Assembly (NCBI RefSeq): GCF_002783505.1
Contig: NZ_PFGL01000045.1
Location: 1-64,000 of the forward strand
Reading direction: 5' to 3'
DNA from: Shewanella sp. CG12_big_fil_rev_8_21_14_0_65_47_15
GTDB taxonomy: Bacteria > Pseudomonadota > Gammaproteobacteria > Enterobacterales > Shewanellaceae
DNA length: 64,000 nt
Shown: positions 37,780-49,173 of the stretch, one piece after another
Numbering within the stretch: position 1 is the first letter of the stretch
How the letters are laid out: each line of letters starts with the position of its first letter
Program-made: the position numbers and the translations under genes
The notes under the pieces: model-generated
Databases searched by the model: none
What the model was told of the DNA's origin: nothing
Seen by the model: only the letters and a program-made list of their open reading frames with translations

Positions 37780-39684
37780 TTACACTAGGGCGTCGGCATA
37801 ACCCATGCGAGTGAGCGCTGTGCGCACTAGCTCTAAGGTCTGTGGATCTTCTATGGTCGCAGGTGCAGTATATTGCTGATTATCGGCAATTTTTCGCATA
37901 GTACCGCGTAAAATCTTGCCAGAGCGTGTTTTAGGTAATTTCTGAATCGCACTGACTAACCTAAAGGATGCGACGGGGCCAATCTCTTGCCGTACCAGAG
38001 CAATTAACTGTTTATGCAGCTCTTCATCACTAATCGTCACGCCCTTTTTCAGCACCACTAAGCCTAAGGGAACTTGGCCTTTGAGTTTATCATCAACCCC
38101 AATCACTGCAGCCTCGGCCACATCGGGATGTTGACACAGGACCTCTTCAAAGCGCCCCGTCGATAATCGATGGCCTGCCACATTAATGATGTCATCGATA
38201 CGACTCATAATGTACAAATAGCCATCCTCATCCATATAACCCGCATCGCCAGTTAAGTAATAACCTGGATACATAGACAAGTAACTATCTTGATAGCGTT
38301 GATCATTTTGCCAAAGGGTTGTCAGAGTGCCGGGAGGGAGTGGCAATTTGATCACCACATTACCCGATACATTGGCGGCAACCTTTTCACCTAATTCATC
38401 GACCACATCGACTTGATATCCGGGAACGGGACGACCTGGCGATCCCGCCTTAACGGCAATAGGCGCTGTGCCCATCAAATTGGCGGCCACAGGCCAGCCG
38501 GTTTCCGTTTGCCACCAGTGGTCGATAACGGGTTTATTCAACTTGGCCTCGGCCCAATGTAAGGTATCGGGATCACAGCGCTCCCCGGCTAAAAACACGT
38601 TTTTCAAGCAGGTTAAATCCACACCTTGCAGATATTCACCATCGGGGTCTTCGCGCTTAATGGCTCGAATAGCCGTGGGCGCAGTAAAAAAACTTTTGAC
38701 TTTATATTTCGCAATCGTCCGCCAAAAAGCCCCCGGATCAGGGGTTCCAACGGGTTTACCTTCGTATAGTAAGGTGGTCGCACCGACCAATAAGGGCCCG
38801 TAAACAATATAGGAGTGACCGACAACCCAACCCACATCGGATGCGGCCCAAAACACATCACCTCGACCAATGTCATAGATATGGGTCATTGACCAAGCCA
38901 ACGCCACGGCATGGCCGCCATTATCCCTAACGACACCTTTAGGTTGCCCCGTCGTACCCGAGGTATAGAGCACATAAAGCGGATCGGTCGCCTTTACGGC
39001 CACACAATCGACGCTGTCACACCCAACAACCGCAGATTGCCAATCTTGATCCCGCCCCGCTTGCATCTGCGCCTCATATTGAGGTCGATTTAAAATCAAG
39101 CAATGGCTAACTTTATGCTCTGCCTCATTCAATGCTTTATCTAACAAAGGCTTGTAGGGCACAACCCCAGATGGCTCGATACCACAGGAGGCCGACATGA
39201 CTAACTTAGGCTTGGCATCATTAATACGTGTGGCGAGTTCATTGGCGGCAAAACCACCAAAAACCACCGAGTGAATGGCACCAATGCGGGCACAGGCCAA
39301 CATGGCATAGACTGTTTCTGGCACCATAGGCATGTAAATCACCACCCGGTCACCCTTAGTCACACCGATACGCGTTAAATATCCGGCAAGCCGCGATACC
39401 TGTGCTAACAATTCGGTGTAGGTAATGCTGTATTCGGTTTCAGTCACAGGGCTGACATAATGGATGGCGATATGCTCCCCACTCCCCGCTAAAATGTGCC
39501 TATCGATAGCGTTGTAACAAGTGTTTAATTCACCATCACTAAACCAGCGATAAAATGGCGCATGGCTTTCATCTAATATGTGTTTACTGGGTGTTATCCA
39601 ATCGAGTGCCTTGGCTGCTTGTTGCCAAAATTCGGATTTATTTTCTATCGATGCTTGATGTAATTGTTGTGCGACATCTGTCAT
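37780..39684 (-). CDS. prpE: Propionate-CoA ligase (PrpE-like acyl-CoA synthetase)
   Basis: This is an AMP-forming acyl-CoA synthetase of 634 residues that activates propionate, or a close short-chain acid, to its CoA ester. It has the P-loop-like YTSGTTGQPKGV, the signature WWQTETGWP (PrpE-type, where acetyl-CoA synthetases usually have TGG), GHSYIVYGPLL, and the catalytic Lys motif LPKTRSGKILRG. GGGAGG lies 5 bp before ATG 39684; an in-frame extension to 39708 is rejected. It is convergent with gdx and separate from the liu operon, but chemically related through branched-chain amino acid breakdown. Acetate or another acyl chain remains possible. Confidence 0.88.
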   Translation of the reverse strand: MTDVAQQLHQASIENKSEFWQQAAKALDWITPSKHILDESHAPFYRWFSDGELNTCYNAIDRHILAGSGEHIAIHYVSPVTETEYSITYTELLAQVSRLAGYLTRIGVTKGDRVVIYMPMVPETVYAMLACARIGAIHSVVFGGFAANELATRINDAKPKLVMSASCGIEPSGVVPYKPLLDKALNEAEHKVSHCLILNRPQYEAQMQAGRDQDWQSAVVGCDSVDCVAVKATDPLYVLYTSGTTGQPKGVVRDNGGHAVALAWSMTHIYDIGRGDVFWAASDVGWVVGHSYIVYGPLLVGATTLLYEGKPVGTPDPGAFWRTIAKYKVKSFFTAPTAIRAIKREDPDGEYLQGVDLTCLKNVFLAGERCDPDTLHWAEAKLNKPVIDHWWQTETGWPVAANLMGTAPIAVKAGSPGRPVPGYQVDVVDELGEKVAANVSGNVVIKLPLPPGTLTTLWQNDQRYQDSYLSMYPGYYLTGDAGYMDEDGYLYIMSRIDDIINVAGHRLSTGRFEEVLCQHPDVAEAAVIGVDDKLKGQVPLGLVVLKKGVTISDEELHKQLIALVRQEIGPVASFRLVSAIQKLPKTRSGKILRGTMRKIADNQQYTAPATIEDPQTLELVRTALTRMGYADALV

Positions 39685-39917
39685 AAGGCCTCCCATCATG
39701 ACGCTCATCTATGTCAGCATAGATGATATTCTCCCCTTCCTTCCCGTGGCTGATTATGACTCGCAACGCACTATTCCCCCATTAGACTAAGGGATATAAC
39801 CAGACACTATTTAGCCATATAGGGGCAACAAATAGTAGAAATGGGCCTTGCTGAACCTAGGGCATCCACCTAATCTTATGTCTTAAATGGATTTTTTCAC
39901 GGAAAGAAATACGTATT
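39685..39917. other. Divergent intergenic region, prpE/L,D-transpeptidase
   Basis: There are 233 bp between divergent genes. The only structure I note is the palindrome AATACGTATT ending directly at the transpeptidase ATG (39908-39917). The ribosome site of that gene is weak and distant (GGAAAG about 13 bp upstream). Confidence 0.35.
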
Positions 39918-41585
39918 ATGGCGAAATACCACCCACTTAAACTCTATCTCTGTTTGCTGTGCAGCTTATTGGCGTCCCCAAGTCTGGCATCATCCCTACA
40001 ACTTGAAGCACTCCTCGAGCCCATTGCCATTGGCGAGAGGGCCCAAATCGACAACACTCAAATCATCAGTGCCAAGTTGGTGTCACGGATCTATCAAGTC
40101 CGTCAATATGAGCCCCTCTGGAATGACAGAGACTATGCTGGCACTCTGCTGAATGTGCTTAAAAATGCCGATGATGAAGGCTTAGCTAAGGAAGACTACC
40201 ACTACCCACGACTCATGGAGTTGTACAGCCAACTCACAGCAACAAACTGGCACGATGAACAACAGAGTAAAGTATTTGAAATCCTGCTAACCGATGGGAT
40301 CATCACCTATGCCATCCATTTGCTGAATGGCAAAATCAACCCCAGTATGCTTGGTAAAACATGGAATTACGACGAGACTCAGCTCGATTTTGACACGACC
40401 TTGAAGCAGCTTGAAACACATATTCAATCACATACGATTGCAGATGCCATTGCGGGGCTAGCGCCGAACATCGCCCCCTACCATGAATTAAAACGCTACC
40501 TTGCCCATTATCGAGATCTCGCCAAGCGTTATCCCTTCGAGGCTATCCCTTATACAGAGGTGATTAAACCCGGGGCGAGTCACCCCAGCCTCGCCGCCAT
40601 AGGCAAAAGACTCTCCGAGCTGGGTTATTCCGATGAAACCACCACAGATAATGCGGTTATCACAACCTATGATAACGCGCTAGAAAATAGGATCAGGCGC
40701 TTTCAAACCGACCATAGTCTAACAGCCGATGGCATCATTGGTGCTGGAACCATGGCGGCGCTGAATGTGCCCTATGCACGCCGAGTGGAACAGATCCGCA
40801 TTAACTTAGAACGCGCCCGTTGGCTATCTGCCGACTTAACAGAAAACTATTTGATTATTAACTTAGCGGGCTACGAACTCTTACTCTTTAAGGACAACGC
40901 TCTGAGCTGGCGCACCGACATCATTATTGGAAAAGTAAATACTAAAACACCGCTTTTTAAATCAAAACTTAAATACCTCGTCGTGAACCCCACTTGGACA
41001 GTTCCACGCAGTATTTTTCCCGAGATCATCGGCCATGTAAGGAAAGATCCGGATTACCTAAAGAAGAAACACTTTAATGTGGTCGAAGGCTCAGGCACGC
41101 CAGTTAACGTCGATCATATCGACTGGCAAACGACGAGCCCAAAAAATTTCCCCTATTGGTTTGTGCAGCAACCCGGGAATGACAATTCTCTTGGCCAAGT
41201 AAAATTTATCTTCCCAAACCAATATGCAATCTATCTGCATGATACACCGTCAAAAAAACTATTTGAGCGTACGGATAGAGCCTTTAGCCATGGTTGTATT
41301 CGGGTTAAAGATCCGCTGGTGCTCGCGGATAAACTCCTCAGCGCCAATGGCAACTGGACACCGGCATCACTGAGTGAAAAGCTCGCCGAGGGTAAAACTG
41401 AAAATATCTTCCTCGATGAACCACTGGATATCCTTATCATGTATTGGACTGTCAGCACCAGGGAAGGAAAACTCAGGTTCTATAACGATATTTACCAGCG
41501 CGATCCGGTATTGATTGAGGCCCTTAATCGTCCGACCTATGATGCCGTACTCGCCAAGGATGGTTTGCTCAATATTATTGAATAG
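39918..41585 (+). CDS. Murein L,D-transpeptidase (YcbB/LdtD-like)
   Basis: This is a periplasmic enzyme forming 3-3 peptidoglycan cross-links or attaching proteins to murein. It is 555 residues with a signal peptide (1-25, ending SLASS), then a scaffold domain, a peptidoglycan-binding domain (about 220-285; RRFQTDHSLTADGIIGAGTM), and a YkuD catalytic domain with HDTPSKKLF and SHGCIRV, nucleophile Cys460. The layout with an N-terminal scaffold and inserted PG-binding module matches YcbB/LdtD. It is monocistronic, lying between prpE and liuR. The exact branch (cross-linking or tethering) cannot be decided here. Confidence 0.92.
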   Translation: MAKYHPLKLYLCLLCSLLASPSLASSLQLEALLEPIAIGERAQIDNTQIISAKLVSRIYQVRQYEPLWNDRDYAGTLLNVLKNADDEGLAKEDYHYPRLMELYSQLTATNWHDEQQSKVFEILLTDGIITYAIHLLNGKINPSMLGKTWNYDETQLDFDTTLKQLETHIQSHTIADAIAGLAPNIAPYHELKRYLAHYRDLAKRYPFEAIPYTEVIKPGASHPSLAAIGKRLSELGYSDETTTDNAVITTYDNALENRIRRFQTDHSLTADGIIGAGTMAALNVPYARRVEQIRINLERARWLSADLTENYLIINLAGYELLLFKDNALSWRTDIIIGKVNTKTPLFKSKLKYLVVNPTWTVPRSIFPEIIGHVRKDPDYLKKKHFNVVEGSGTPVNVDHIDWQTTSPKNFPYWFVQQPGNDNSLGQVKFIFPNQYAIYLHDTPSKKLFERTDRAFSHGCIRVKDPLVLADKLLSANGNWTPASLSEKLAEGKTENIFLDEPLDILIMYWTVSTREGKLRFYNDIYQRDPVLIEALNRPTYDAVLAKDGLLNIIE

Positions 41586-41772
41586 GCCGCGCCTTTATCC
41601 CAAGAGCGGCTTTTAACTGCGTCAGCTGCGGTAGCGGGCGGCGCAGTGATAGCCCACCGTCGCAAATCATAATAAAACCCTTATCTAATCATCGAATTAA
41701 ATCATTTAACCCACTCGCAGTGGCAAGTAGAATTGACAAAAAAACTGAACTGACTTTATCGCAATCTTTACC

Positions 41773-41782
41773 TTTACGTAAA
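41773..41782. promoter_or_regulatory. Palindrome, candidate LiuR operator
   Basis: TTTACGTAAA is a perfect 10-bp palindrome 43 bp before the liuR start. It is centred in a promoter-like stretch with TTTACC upstream and TATATC-like bases downstream, as MerR-type operators usually are. LiuR regulating the liu genes is established for Shewanella-type bacteria. That this palindrome is its site is inference. Confidence 0.5.
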
Positions 41783-41824
41783 CTTCATATATCTTGCTTA
41801 AAAATGATTAACCAAGGTGTATCA

Positions 41825-42232
41825 ATGAGCGCAACTACCACAGCCCAAACGACTTATTCGATAAGTGATCTCTCCAAAGAGTTTGATATCACCACGCGAA
41901 GCATTCGTTTCTACGAAGACCAAGGTTTACTTAAACCTAAACGTCGCGGCCAAACCCGAATTTATAGCCTCAAAGACAGGGTTCGCCTCAAGCTTATCTT
42001 ACGTGGTAAACGCTTAGGTTTCTCCCTGGCCGAAACCCGCCGGCTGTTCGAATTATACGATGCCGACAAAAGCAGCACGACCCAGCTCAACACTATGTTG
42101 GCCCTAGTCGAAGAGAAAAAATCGGCGCTGCAGCAGCAAATGGACGATATCAAAGTCGTGTTAATGGAGCTTAACTCCGCCGAGCAGCAATGTCGCCTCG
42201 CCTTGGAAGAGAGTCAGGCCGTTAAAGCCTAG
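41825..42232 (+). CDS. liuR: MerR family regulator of leucine/isovalerate degradation
   Basis: This is a 135-residue MerR-type regulator. The N-terminal helix-turn-helix carries YSISDLSKEFDITTRSIRFY and EDQGLLKPKRRGQTRIYS. A coiled-coil dimerisation helix follows (about 80-120). It has no metal-binding Cys cluster, as expected for the fatty/branched-acid subgroup. ATG 41825 follows AAGGTG; an in-frame extension to 41720 runs through the promoter and is rejected. It heads the liu cluster, separated by 134 bp from liuA, and is probably autoregulated. Confidence 0.93.
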   Translation: MSATTTAQTTYSISDLSKEFDITTRSIRFYEDQGLLKPKRRGQTRIYSLKDRVRLKLILRGKRLGFSLAETRRLFELYDADKSSTTQLNTMLALVEEKKSALQQQMDDIKVVLMELNSAEQQCRLALEESQAVKA

Positions 42233-42366
42233 GGATGATAAACACGGCATAGCTGCCGCGCAAGGCCAAGGTATAAGGGTAGGAAATTGACCCAGTAAGA
42301 CTAAACAACGACTCAAGCACCTAATCATAAAAATTATAAATTAGCACCTCAGATAGGACACAAGCA

Positions 42367-43536
42367 ATGAACTCACTCTACACTAGTCTCAATTTCGGCC
42401 TTGGCGAAGACGTCGATATGCTCCGTGATGCAGTACAGGATTTTGCCAAAAACGAAATCGCCCCCATCGCCGCGAAAGTCGATCACGACAACGCCTTCCC
42501 CAATGAAATCTGGTCAGTCCTAGGCGGTATGGGACTGCTGGGCGTGACAGTACCAGAAGAGTTTGGCGGTGCCAATATGGGCTACCTTGCCCACGTCGTC
42601 GCCATGGAAGAAATTTCCCGCGCATCGGCCTCAATCGGCCTAAGCTACGGCGCCCATTCCAACCTATGTGTAAATCAAATCAACCGTAACGGTAATGCGG
42701 CGCAAAAAGCCAAGTACCTGCCAAAACTGGTCAGCGGTGAACATATTGGCGCGCTGGCCATGAGTGAGCCAAACGCGGGTTCAGACGTAGTGTCGATGAA
42801 GCTGCATGCCCGTAAAGAAGGCGACCGCTATATTCTCAACGGCAATAAGATGTGGATCACTAACGGTCCCGATGCGCACACCTATGTGATTTACGCTAAA
42901 ACCGACTTAACTAAAGGCGCACACGGGATCACCGCCTTCATCGTCGAGCGCGGTTTTAAGGGCTTTAGTCAAGCACAAAAACTCGACAAACTCGGCATGC
43001 GCGGCTCGAACACCTGCGAACTGGTGTTTGAAGATGTGGAAGTGCCAGAGGAAAACATTTTAGGCGGCCTAAACAACGGCGTAAAAGTGCTGATGAGCGG
43101 CCTAGATTACGAGCGCGTCGTGTTGTCTGGCGGCCCACTGGGGATCATGAGCGCCTGCATGGATATCGTTGTGCCTTATATCCACGAACGTGAACAGTTT
43201 GGTAAATCCATCGGTGAATTCCAATTAGTCCAAGGCAAACTCGCCGATATGTACACTGGCATGAACGCCGCCAAATCCTACGTATATGCCGTCGCAAAAT
43301 CCTGCGACCGCGGTGAAACCACCCGTAAAGATGCCGCTGGCGCCATTCTGTATAGCGCAGAACTCGCCACCAAAATGGCACTGGATGCGATTCAACTCCT
43401 TGGCGGTAACGGTTATGTCAACGAATACGCCACCGGCCGTTTACTGCGTGATGCCAAGCTGTATGAAATCGGTGCTGGCACCTCTGAAATTCGCCGCATG
43501 CTGATTGGCCGCGAGCTATTTAACGAGACTAAATAG
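42367..43536 (+). CDS. liuA: Isovaleryl-CoA dehydrogenase
   Basis: This is an FAD acyl-CoA dehydrogenase taking isovaleryl-CoA to 3-methylcrotonyl-CoA, the first committed liu step. It is 389 residues, with the FAD/acyl motif [12 protein letters not shown] and [16 protein letters not shown]. The C-terminal [16 protein letters not shown] is typical of this family. It is very close in pattern to mitochondrial IVD, which places the catalytic Glu in the central helix region (GLDYERV). It is the first structural gene of a six-gene co-directional run. Confidence 0.95.
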   Translation: MNSLYTSLNFGLGEDVDMLRDAVQDFAKNEIAPIAAKVDHDNAFPNEIWSVLGGMGLLGVTVPEEFGGANMGYLAHVVAMEEISRASASIGLSYGAHSNLCVNQINRNGNAAQKAKYLPKLVSGEHIGALAMSEPNAGSDVVSMKLHARKEGDRYILNGNKMWITNGPDAHTYVIYAKTDLTKGAHGITAFIVERGFKGFSQAQKLDKLGMRGSNTCELVFEDVEVPEENILGGLNNGVKVLMSGLDYERVVLSGGPLGIMSACMDIVVPYIHEREQFGKSIGEFQLVQGKLADMYTGMNAAKSYVYAVAKSCDRGETTRKDAAGAILYSAELATKMALDAIQLLGGNGYVNEYATGRLLRDAKLYEIGAGTSEIRRMLIGRELFNETK

Positions 43537-43643
43537 TCGCCATAGGGCTAGTGGCGGTGTCGCGTCATTGGCCCTAAGCATCGATAAACACTCAATATCG
43601 ATAGCTCTACACACCGAATTTCCGCTTGAGAAGGACAACCAAA

Positions 43644-45251
43644 GTGACGCAATTAAGCAGTCGTATTAACGCCCGTAGCGATGAATTTAAAGCGAAATCC
43701 GCTGATATGGCCGCCCTCGTGGCCGATCTTAAAACTAAACTAGCCAAAATTGAACTCGGCGGTGGCACAATCGCACTGGAGCGTCATTTATCCCGGGGAA
43801 AATTACTGCCACGTCAACGAGTTGAAAAACTGCTCGACGCCGGCTCACCCTTTTTAGAGCTATCGCAATTCGCGGCGTTTGAAGTCTATGACGAGGAAGT
43901 GCCCGCCGCCGGTATTATCGCCGGTATCGGTCGAGTGAGTGGCGTGGAATGCATGATCATCGCCAACGACGCCACGGTTAAAGGCGGCACTTACTACCCG
44001 ATTACCGTTAAAAAACACCTTCGCGCCCAAGATATTGCCAGCCGTTGCCACTTGCCCTGCATCTATTTAGTCGACTCGGGCGGCGCTAACCTGCCCCGCC
44101 AGGATGAAGTCTTCCCCGACCGCGATCATTTCGGCCGCATCTTTTACAATCAAGCGCAAATGTCCGCCAAGGGCATCCCACAAATTGCCGTGGTCATGGG
44201 CCTATGTACCGCAGGCGGCGCCTATGTACCGGCGATGGCGGATGAATCTATTATCGTAAAAGATCAAGGCACTATCTTCTTAGCGGGTCCGCCATTAGTC
44301 AAAGCGGCCACGGGGGAAGAAGTCAGCGCCGAGGAGCTTGGCGGCGCCGAAGTGCACACTAAAATTTCTGGCGTGGCCGATCATTTAGCCCAAAACGATG
44401 AGCACGCGTTAGAGCTTGCCCGCCGCGCGGTATCACGCCTAAATCATCAAAAAGAAATCAACAGTCTGCTGAGCCCTGTCAAACCGCCAAAGTTCGATAT
44501 CAGCGAACTGTACGGCATTGTCGGCACCGACTTGAAAAAGCCCTTCGATGTCAAAGAAGTGATCGCCCGTATCGTCGATGACTCCGATTTTGATGAATTT
44601 AAAGCCAACTATGGCGCGACTTTAGTTTGCGGTTTTGCCCGTATTCACGGCTATCCCGTCGGTATCGTCGCCAATAACGGCATTCTGTTCTCGGAGTCGG
44701 CGCAAAAAGGCGCGCATTTTATCGAACTGTGCTGCCAGCGCAAAATTCCGCTGCTGTTCCTGCAAAATATCACTGGCTTTATGGTGGGTAAAAAGTACGA
44801 ACACGAAGGCATAGCCAAACACGGCGCTAAGATGGTGACCGCGGTTTCCTGCGCCAATGTGCCTAAATTCACTGTGATTATCGGCGGCAGCTACGGCGCG
44901 GGCAACTACGGCATGTGTGGCCGTGCGTTCGAACCGACCATGATGTGGATGTGGCCTAATGCTCGTATTTCCGTGATGGGCGGCGAGCAGGCGGCTGGCG
45001 TTCTCGCCACAGTGCGTCGCGACGGTTTAGCCCGTAAGGGTGAAGAGTGGTCAGTTGAGGATGAAAAAGCCTTTAAAGCGCCGATTATTGCCCAGTACGA
45101 TAAAGAGGGTCATCCATACCATGCCAGCGCCCGTTTATGGGATGACGGCATTATCGACCCAGCGCAAACCCGTGATGTCGTTGGTCTGGCCCTATCGGCA
45201 GCATTAAATGCTCCTATCGAAGACACCCGCTTTGGCGTGTTCCGTATGTAA
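43644..45251 (+). CDS. liuB: Methylcrotonyl-CoA carboxylase, carboxyltransferase (beta) subunit
   Basis: This is the biotin-dependent carboxyltransferase half of 3-methylcrotonyl-CoA carboxylase, acting with LiuD. It is 535 residues from GTG 43644, chosen because AAGGA lies 9 bases upstream; an in-frame TTG at 43626 would include that site. The acyl-CoA carboxyltransferase motifs [11 protein letters not shown] and [16 protein letters not shown] are present, along with [11 protein letters not shown]. The protein fits the MCC beta group rather than propionyl-CoA carboxylase. Confidence 0.95.
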   Translation: MTQLSSRINARSDEFKAKSADMAALVADLKTKLAKIELGGGTIALERHLSRGKLLPRQRVEKLLDAGSPFLELSQFAAFEVYDEEVPAAGIIAGIGRVSGVECMIIANDATVKGGTYYPITVKKHLRAQDIASRCHLPCIYLVDSGGANLPRQDEVFPDRDHFGRIFYNQAQMSAKGIPQIAVVMGLCTAGGAYVPAMADESIIVKDQGTIFLAGPPLVKAATGEEVSAEELGGAEVHTKISGVADHLAQNDEHALELARRAVSRLNHQKEINSLLSPVKPPKFDISELYGIVGTDLKKPFDVKEVIARIVDDSDFDEFKANYGATLVCGFARIHGYPVGIVANNGILFSESAQKGAHFIELCCQRKIPLLFLQNITGFMVGKKYEHEGIAKHGAKMVTAVSCANVPKFTVIIGGSYGAGNYGMCGRAFEPTMMWMWPNARISVMGGEQAAGVLATVRRDGLARKGEEWSVEDEKAFKAPIIAQYDKEGHPYHASARLWDDGIIDPAQTRDVVGLALSAALNAPIEDTRFGVFRM

Positions 45252-45297
45252 AAGGCACATGTGAAAACATATGTCTCACAATAAGATAGGTAAAATA

Positions 45298-46158
45298 ATG
45301 ATAACTGATACACAAACGACAACGCATGACTTAAGCCAGTTGCAACACGTAAGCTATGCGCTTAATAACGGCGTTGCCGAGCTGATTTTAGATCGCGCCG
45401 ATGTGCACAATGCCTTCGACGAAGTGATGATTAGCGAGATGATTAGCGTGCTTGGCTATTTTGCCACGCACAAGGATTGCCAAGTGCTGGTACTCAAAGC
45501 AAATGGTAAAAACTTCAGCGCCGGCGCCGATCTCAATTGGATGCGCAAGCAAGCTAAGATGGACTTTGAACAAAATTTAAATGATGCCAAAGCCTTAGCT
45601 AAATTGATGCAGAATTTAGATCGATTCCCTAAGCCCACCATTGCCTTAGTGCAAGGTGCAGCCTTTGGCGGCGCCCTAGGGCTGATTTGCGCCAGCGATA
45701 TCGCCATCGCCACCGAGCGCGCAAGCTTCTGCTTAAGTGAAGTGAAACTCGGATTAATTCCCGCCGTCATTAGCCCCTACGTTGTCCGCGCTATGGGTAA
45801 CCACGCATCGCGCCGCTATATGCTCACCGCAGAGCGTTTCGATGCACAAACGGCACTCAAACTCAATGTTATCCATGAGATAAGCGACGACTTAGACGCC
45901 GCCGCAAAACCGATTATCGAAGCCCTGCTCGCCAATAGCCCCCAGGGCATGGCATGGGTCAAAACACTGCTGTCACGCCTCGAAGATGGTGTGATAGATC
46001 AAGACACTATTGATTACACCAGCGAGCGTATCGCCCGCATTCGGGTATCGACCGAAGGCCAGGAAGGCTTAAATGCCTTCTTTGAGAAACGTCAGCCAAA
46101 CTGGCAACAAGCACACTCAACCAAGTCAACGCCAAATGATACCCAAGGAGCACATTAA
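45298..46158 (+). CDS. liuC: Methylglutaconyl-CoA hydratase (enoyl-CoA hydratase family)
   Basis: This is a 286-residue crotonase-fold enzyme hydrating 3-methylglutaconyl-CoA to HMG-CoA. The oxyanion-hole motifs are NFSAGADLNWMR and GAAFGGALGLICASD, and the catalytic-Glu region is SEVKLGLIPAVISPYV. The start at ATG 45298 (GATAGG upstream) is preferred; another in-frame ATG at 45271 adds nine residues. It abuts liuD, whose ATG directly follows the stop. The specific substrate is assigned from operon context. Confidence 0.93.
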   Translation: MITDTQTTTHDLSQLQHVSYALNNGVAELILDRADVHNAFDEVMISEMISVLGYFATHKDCQVLVLKANGKNFSAGADLNWMRKQAKMDFEQNLNDAKALAKLMQNLDRFPKPTIALVQGAAFGGALGLICASDIAIATERASFCLSEVKLGLIPAVISPYVVRAMGNHASRRYMLTAERFDAQTALKLNVIHEISDDLDAAAKPIIEALLANSPQGMAWVKTLLSRLEDGVIDQDTIDYTSERIARIRVSTEGQEGLNAFFEKRQPNWQQAHSTKSTPNDTQGAH

Positions 46159-48204
46159 ATGTTTACTAAGCTATTGATTGCTAACCGGGGTGAAATCGCC
46201 TGTCGCATCATCAAAACCGCTCAGGCCATGGGCGTTCGCACCGTTGCCTTATATTCCGATGCCGATAAAAACGCCCGCCATGTGGCCATGGCCGACGAGT
46301 CTTTCTATTTAGGTGGCAGCGCGCCAGCGGACTCCTATTTAAAGGGTGATTTGATCATCGACATAGCGAAAAAATCCGGTGCACAGGCCATTCACCCTGG
46401 CTACGGTTTTTTGTCTGAAAACGCCGGCTTCGCCCGCCAATGTGAAGCCGCAGGCATTGTCTTTGTTGGCCCGGGTAGCGACGCCATCGATGCCATGGGC
46501 AGTAAGAGTGCCGCTAAAGCCATCATGACGGCCGCAAATGTGCCCTTAGTACCGGGTTACCACGGTGATGACCAAAGCGATGCCACCTTAAAAGCCGAGG
46601 CATTAAAAATCGGCTTCCCAATGCTAATTAAAGCGGCTTACGGCGGCGGCGGTAAAGGCATGCGTATCGTCGAAAATGAAGGCGAAATCATGGAGGCCGT
46701 TAACTCGGCGCGCCGTGAAGCCGCCTCCTCTTTTGGTAACGATAAGTTATTGATGGAGCGTTATTTACTTAAGCCACGCCACGTCGAAGTGCAAGTGTTT
46801 GCCGACACCTTTGGCAATGCGATTTACTTATCGGATCGCGACTGCTCAATTCAACGTCGCCATCAAAAAGTGGTCGAAGAAGCGCCCGCCCCAGGATTAA
46901 GCGATGAGCTACGCGCTCAGATGGGTGAAGCCGCCGTCGCCGCCGCCAAGGCCATCGATTATGTCGGCGCGGGGACTGTGGAGTTCCTGCTCGATACCGA
47001 CAATAGCTTCTATTTTATGGAGATGAATACTCGTCTGCAGGTTGAGCATCCCGTCACCGAAATGGTCACATGCCAGGATTTAGTCAAATGGCAATTGCTG
47101 GTCGCCAGCGGTCAACCACTGCCGTTAAAACAAGAGGAAGTGCGCGTTCATGGCCACTCCTTTGAGGTGCGTATTTACGCCGAAGATCCACAAAATGAGT
47201 TTTTACCCGCCAGCGGTAAACTCAACTTTTTGCGTGAGCCCGAGCAAAGCAAGCACGTGCGTATCGATTCGGGCATTCGTGAAAACGATGTGATCAGTAA
47301 CTTCTACGATCCTATGATCGCCAAACTGATTGTGTGGGATGAATCGCGCCCACGCGCCCTGCAGCGTTTAGTGCATGCTTTAGAGTCGTATCAAATCAGC
47401 GGTCTTAAGCACAATATCGAGTTTTTGGCGAACATTGCCGAACACCCTGCCTTTGCCAATGCCGACTTTAGCACCGACTTTATCGGTCGTTACGGCGATG
47501 CCCTGATCGGCAGCCCATCGAGTGAAGCCGACAACGCCATGGCCTTTGCCGCGCTGTATCAAGTACTTGCCCGTAAACAAGCCGCCAAAGCCCAGGCACT
47601 CAACAGTGCCGATCCCTATTCGCCTTGGGGCCAAGTCAGCGGTTTTAGGCTCAATAGCTGCAGTCAGCACAGTATCGCCCTGCTCAATGACGCCCATGAA
47701 TTACAGCAACTGGTGATGCTCGATTTAGGCGACACGTATCAATTACCCCTGCACGGGCAAACCTGGTTACTCGGCGGTGAATTGAAACAAGACTTACTGC
47801 TCGCTGAAATCAACGGCCATAAGAGTAAAATCCCAGTTAGTTCGCAAGGTGATGACTTTACACTGTTTTTACCTTCAGGCAGCTATCACTTTAAGGCGGT
47901 GCAAACCCTGGTAGTGGAAGAACAAGTGAGCAATGCCGACAAATTAAAGGCCCCGATGAACGGTACTGTAGTCACCCATCTAGTCGATGTCGGCGCCCAA
48001 GTGAAAGCGGGCCAAGGGTTGCTAGTGATGGAAGCCATGAAGATGGAATACACCATAGAAGCGCCCTTCGATGGCATAGTGAGTGAGTTCTACTTTAAGG
48101 CGGGCGAGCTAGTGACCGATGGTGCAACCTTACTCAATGTTGAGCCGTTAGAGGCCGCACCGCAGGCGTCTGACACTGAATCACCAACGGCGAAGGAAGT
48201 GTAA
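46159..48204 (+). CDS. liuD: Methylcrotonyl-CoA carboxylase, biotin carboxylase/carrier (alpha) subunit
   Basis: This subunit carboxylates its own biotin with ATP and bicarbonate for transfer by LiuB. The 681-residue chain has biotin carboxylase at 1-445 ([23 protein letters not shown]-grasp [25 protein letters not shown]), a linking BT-like region, and a C-terminal biotinyl domain with EAMKMEY and biotin-carrying Lys628. It begins immediately after liuC and is followed by liuE one base later. Confidence 0.96.
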   Translation: MFTKLLIANRGEIACRIIKTAQAMGVRTVALYSDADKNARHVAMADESFYLGGSAPADSYLKGDLIIDIAKKSGAQAIHPGYGFLSENAGFARQCEAAGIVFVGPGSDAIDAMGSKSAAKAIMTAANVPLVPGYHGDDQSDATLKAEALKIGFPMLIKAAYGGGGKGMRIVENEGEIMEAVNSARREAASSFGNDKLLMERYLLKPRHVEVQVFADTFGNAIYLSDRDCSIQRRHQKVVEEAPAPGLSDELRAQMGEAAVAAAKAIDYVGAGTVEFLLDTDNSFYFMEMNTRLQVEHPVTEMVTCQDLVKWQLLVASGQPLPLKQEEVRVHGHSFEVRIYAEDPQNEFLPASGKLNFLREPEQSKHVRIDSGIRENDVISNFYDPMIAKLIVWDESRPRALQRLVHALESYQISGLKHNIEFLANIAEHPAFANADFSTDFIGRYGDALIGSPSSEADNAMAFAALYQVLARKQAAKAQALNSADPYSPWGQVSGFRLNSCSQHSIALLNDAHELQQLVMLDLGDTYQLPLHGQTWLLGGELKQDLLLAEINGHKSKIPVSSQGDDFTLFLPSGSYHFKAVQTLVVEEQVSNADKLKAPMNGTVVTHLVDVGAQVKAGQGLLVMEAMKMEYTIEAPFDGIVSEFYFKAGELVTDGATLLNVEPLEAAPQASDTESPTAKEV

Positions 48205-48205
48205 C

Positions 48206-49135
48206 ATGTCATTGTTCAGCATTGACACCCACTCAACATCGGACAAGGTCAGCATCTTCGAGATGGGGCCGCGCGACGGCCTGCAAAACGAAGTGGTGGT
48301 GCCAACCGCGGCTAAAATCGCCTTGATTGAGTCGTTGGCCGAAGCGGGGCTCAAGCGCATCGAAGCGGGCAGCTTTGTGTCACCGAAATGGGTGCCACAA
48401 ATGGCCGATTCTGCCGATGTGCTCAAGCAAATACAGCGTCAAAGCGGTGTGGTGTATAGTGCACTCACGCCCAATGTTAAAGGCTTTGAGCTGGCGCTGG
48501 ATGCAAAAGCGAGTGAGGTGGCAATATTTGGCGCCGCCTCCCAAAGCTTTAGCCAACGCAATATCAATTGCTCGATAGAAGAGTCGATTGAACGCTTTAT
48601 CCCTTTGATAGAATTAGCAAAAACACACAATATCCCCGTTCGGGGTTATGTCTCATGTGTGCTCGGTTGCCCCTATGAGGGTGAGATTGCCGTGAGTGAA
48701 GTGGCCCGAGTGTCTGAAATCCTTTACAAAATGGGCTGTTACGAAATATCACTCGGCGACACTATCGGTGTAGGCACGCCGCAAAAAGCCCGTAGAATGC
48801 TGCAAACTGTCAGTGAACGTGTCCCCGTTGATAAACTGGCGCTACACTTTCACGACACCTATGGCCAAGCATTAGCCAATATTTTGGCCTGCTTAGACTT
48901 AGGTGTGCGGGTATTTGATTCCTCGGTAGCGGGTCTTGGCGGCTGTCCCTATGCTAAGGGCGCCTCGGGTAATCTCGCCACCGAAGACTTAGTCTATATG
49001 TTGCACGGCATGGGATTAGAGACGGGTATCGATCTGCACAAGTTAGCGCTGGCGGGGCAAGAGATCAGCACACAGTTGCAGCGTAAAAATGGCTCAAAAG
49101 TCGCGAACGCAATATTACAAGCATCTAAAATCTAG
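48206..49135 (+). CDS. liuE: Hydroxymethylglutaryl-CoA lyase
   Basis: This enzyme cleaves HMG-CoA to acetyl-CoA and acetoacetate. It is a 309-residue TIM-barrel of the DRE-TIM metallolyase family, with [11 protein letters not shown] near the start, the metal-site [12 protein letters not shown], and the active-site Cys loop [14 protein letters not shown]. One base separates it from liuD. A 38-bp gap then leads to the CoA-transferase genes. Confidence 0.96.
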   Translation: MSLFSIDTHSTSDKVSIFEMGPRDGLQNEVVVPTAAKIALIESLAEAGLKRIEAGSFVSPKWVPQMADSADVLKQIQRQSGVVYSALTPNVKGFELALDAKASEVAIFGAASQSFSQRNINCSIEESIERFIPLIELAKTHNIPVRGYVSCVLGCPYEGEIAVSEVARVSEILYKMGCYEISLGDTIGVGTPQKARRMLQTVSERVPVDKLALHFHDTYGQALANILACLDLGVRVFDSSVAGLGGCPYAKGASGNLATEDLVYMLHGMGLETGIDLHKLALAGQEISTQLQRKNGSKVANAILQASKI

Positions 49136-49173
49136 AGATTATTGGGCTCGAATAACAATAAGAGGAAATCACA

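Noticed and set aside
39908..39917. AATACGTATT palindrome as a second LiuR site
   Set aside because: It shares only the TACGTA core with the liuR palindrome and abuts the transpeptidase ATG, a gene with no known link to leucine degradation.
41720..41824. Extended N-terminus of LiuR
   Set aside because: It would translate the promoter and palindrome; MerR proteins begin a few residues before the YSISDLSKEF helix and ATG 41825 has a ribosome site.
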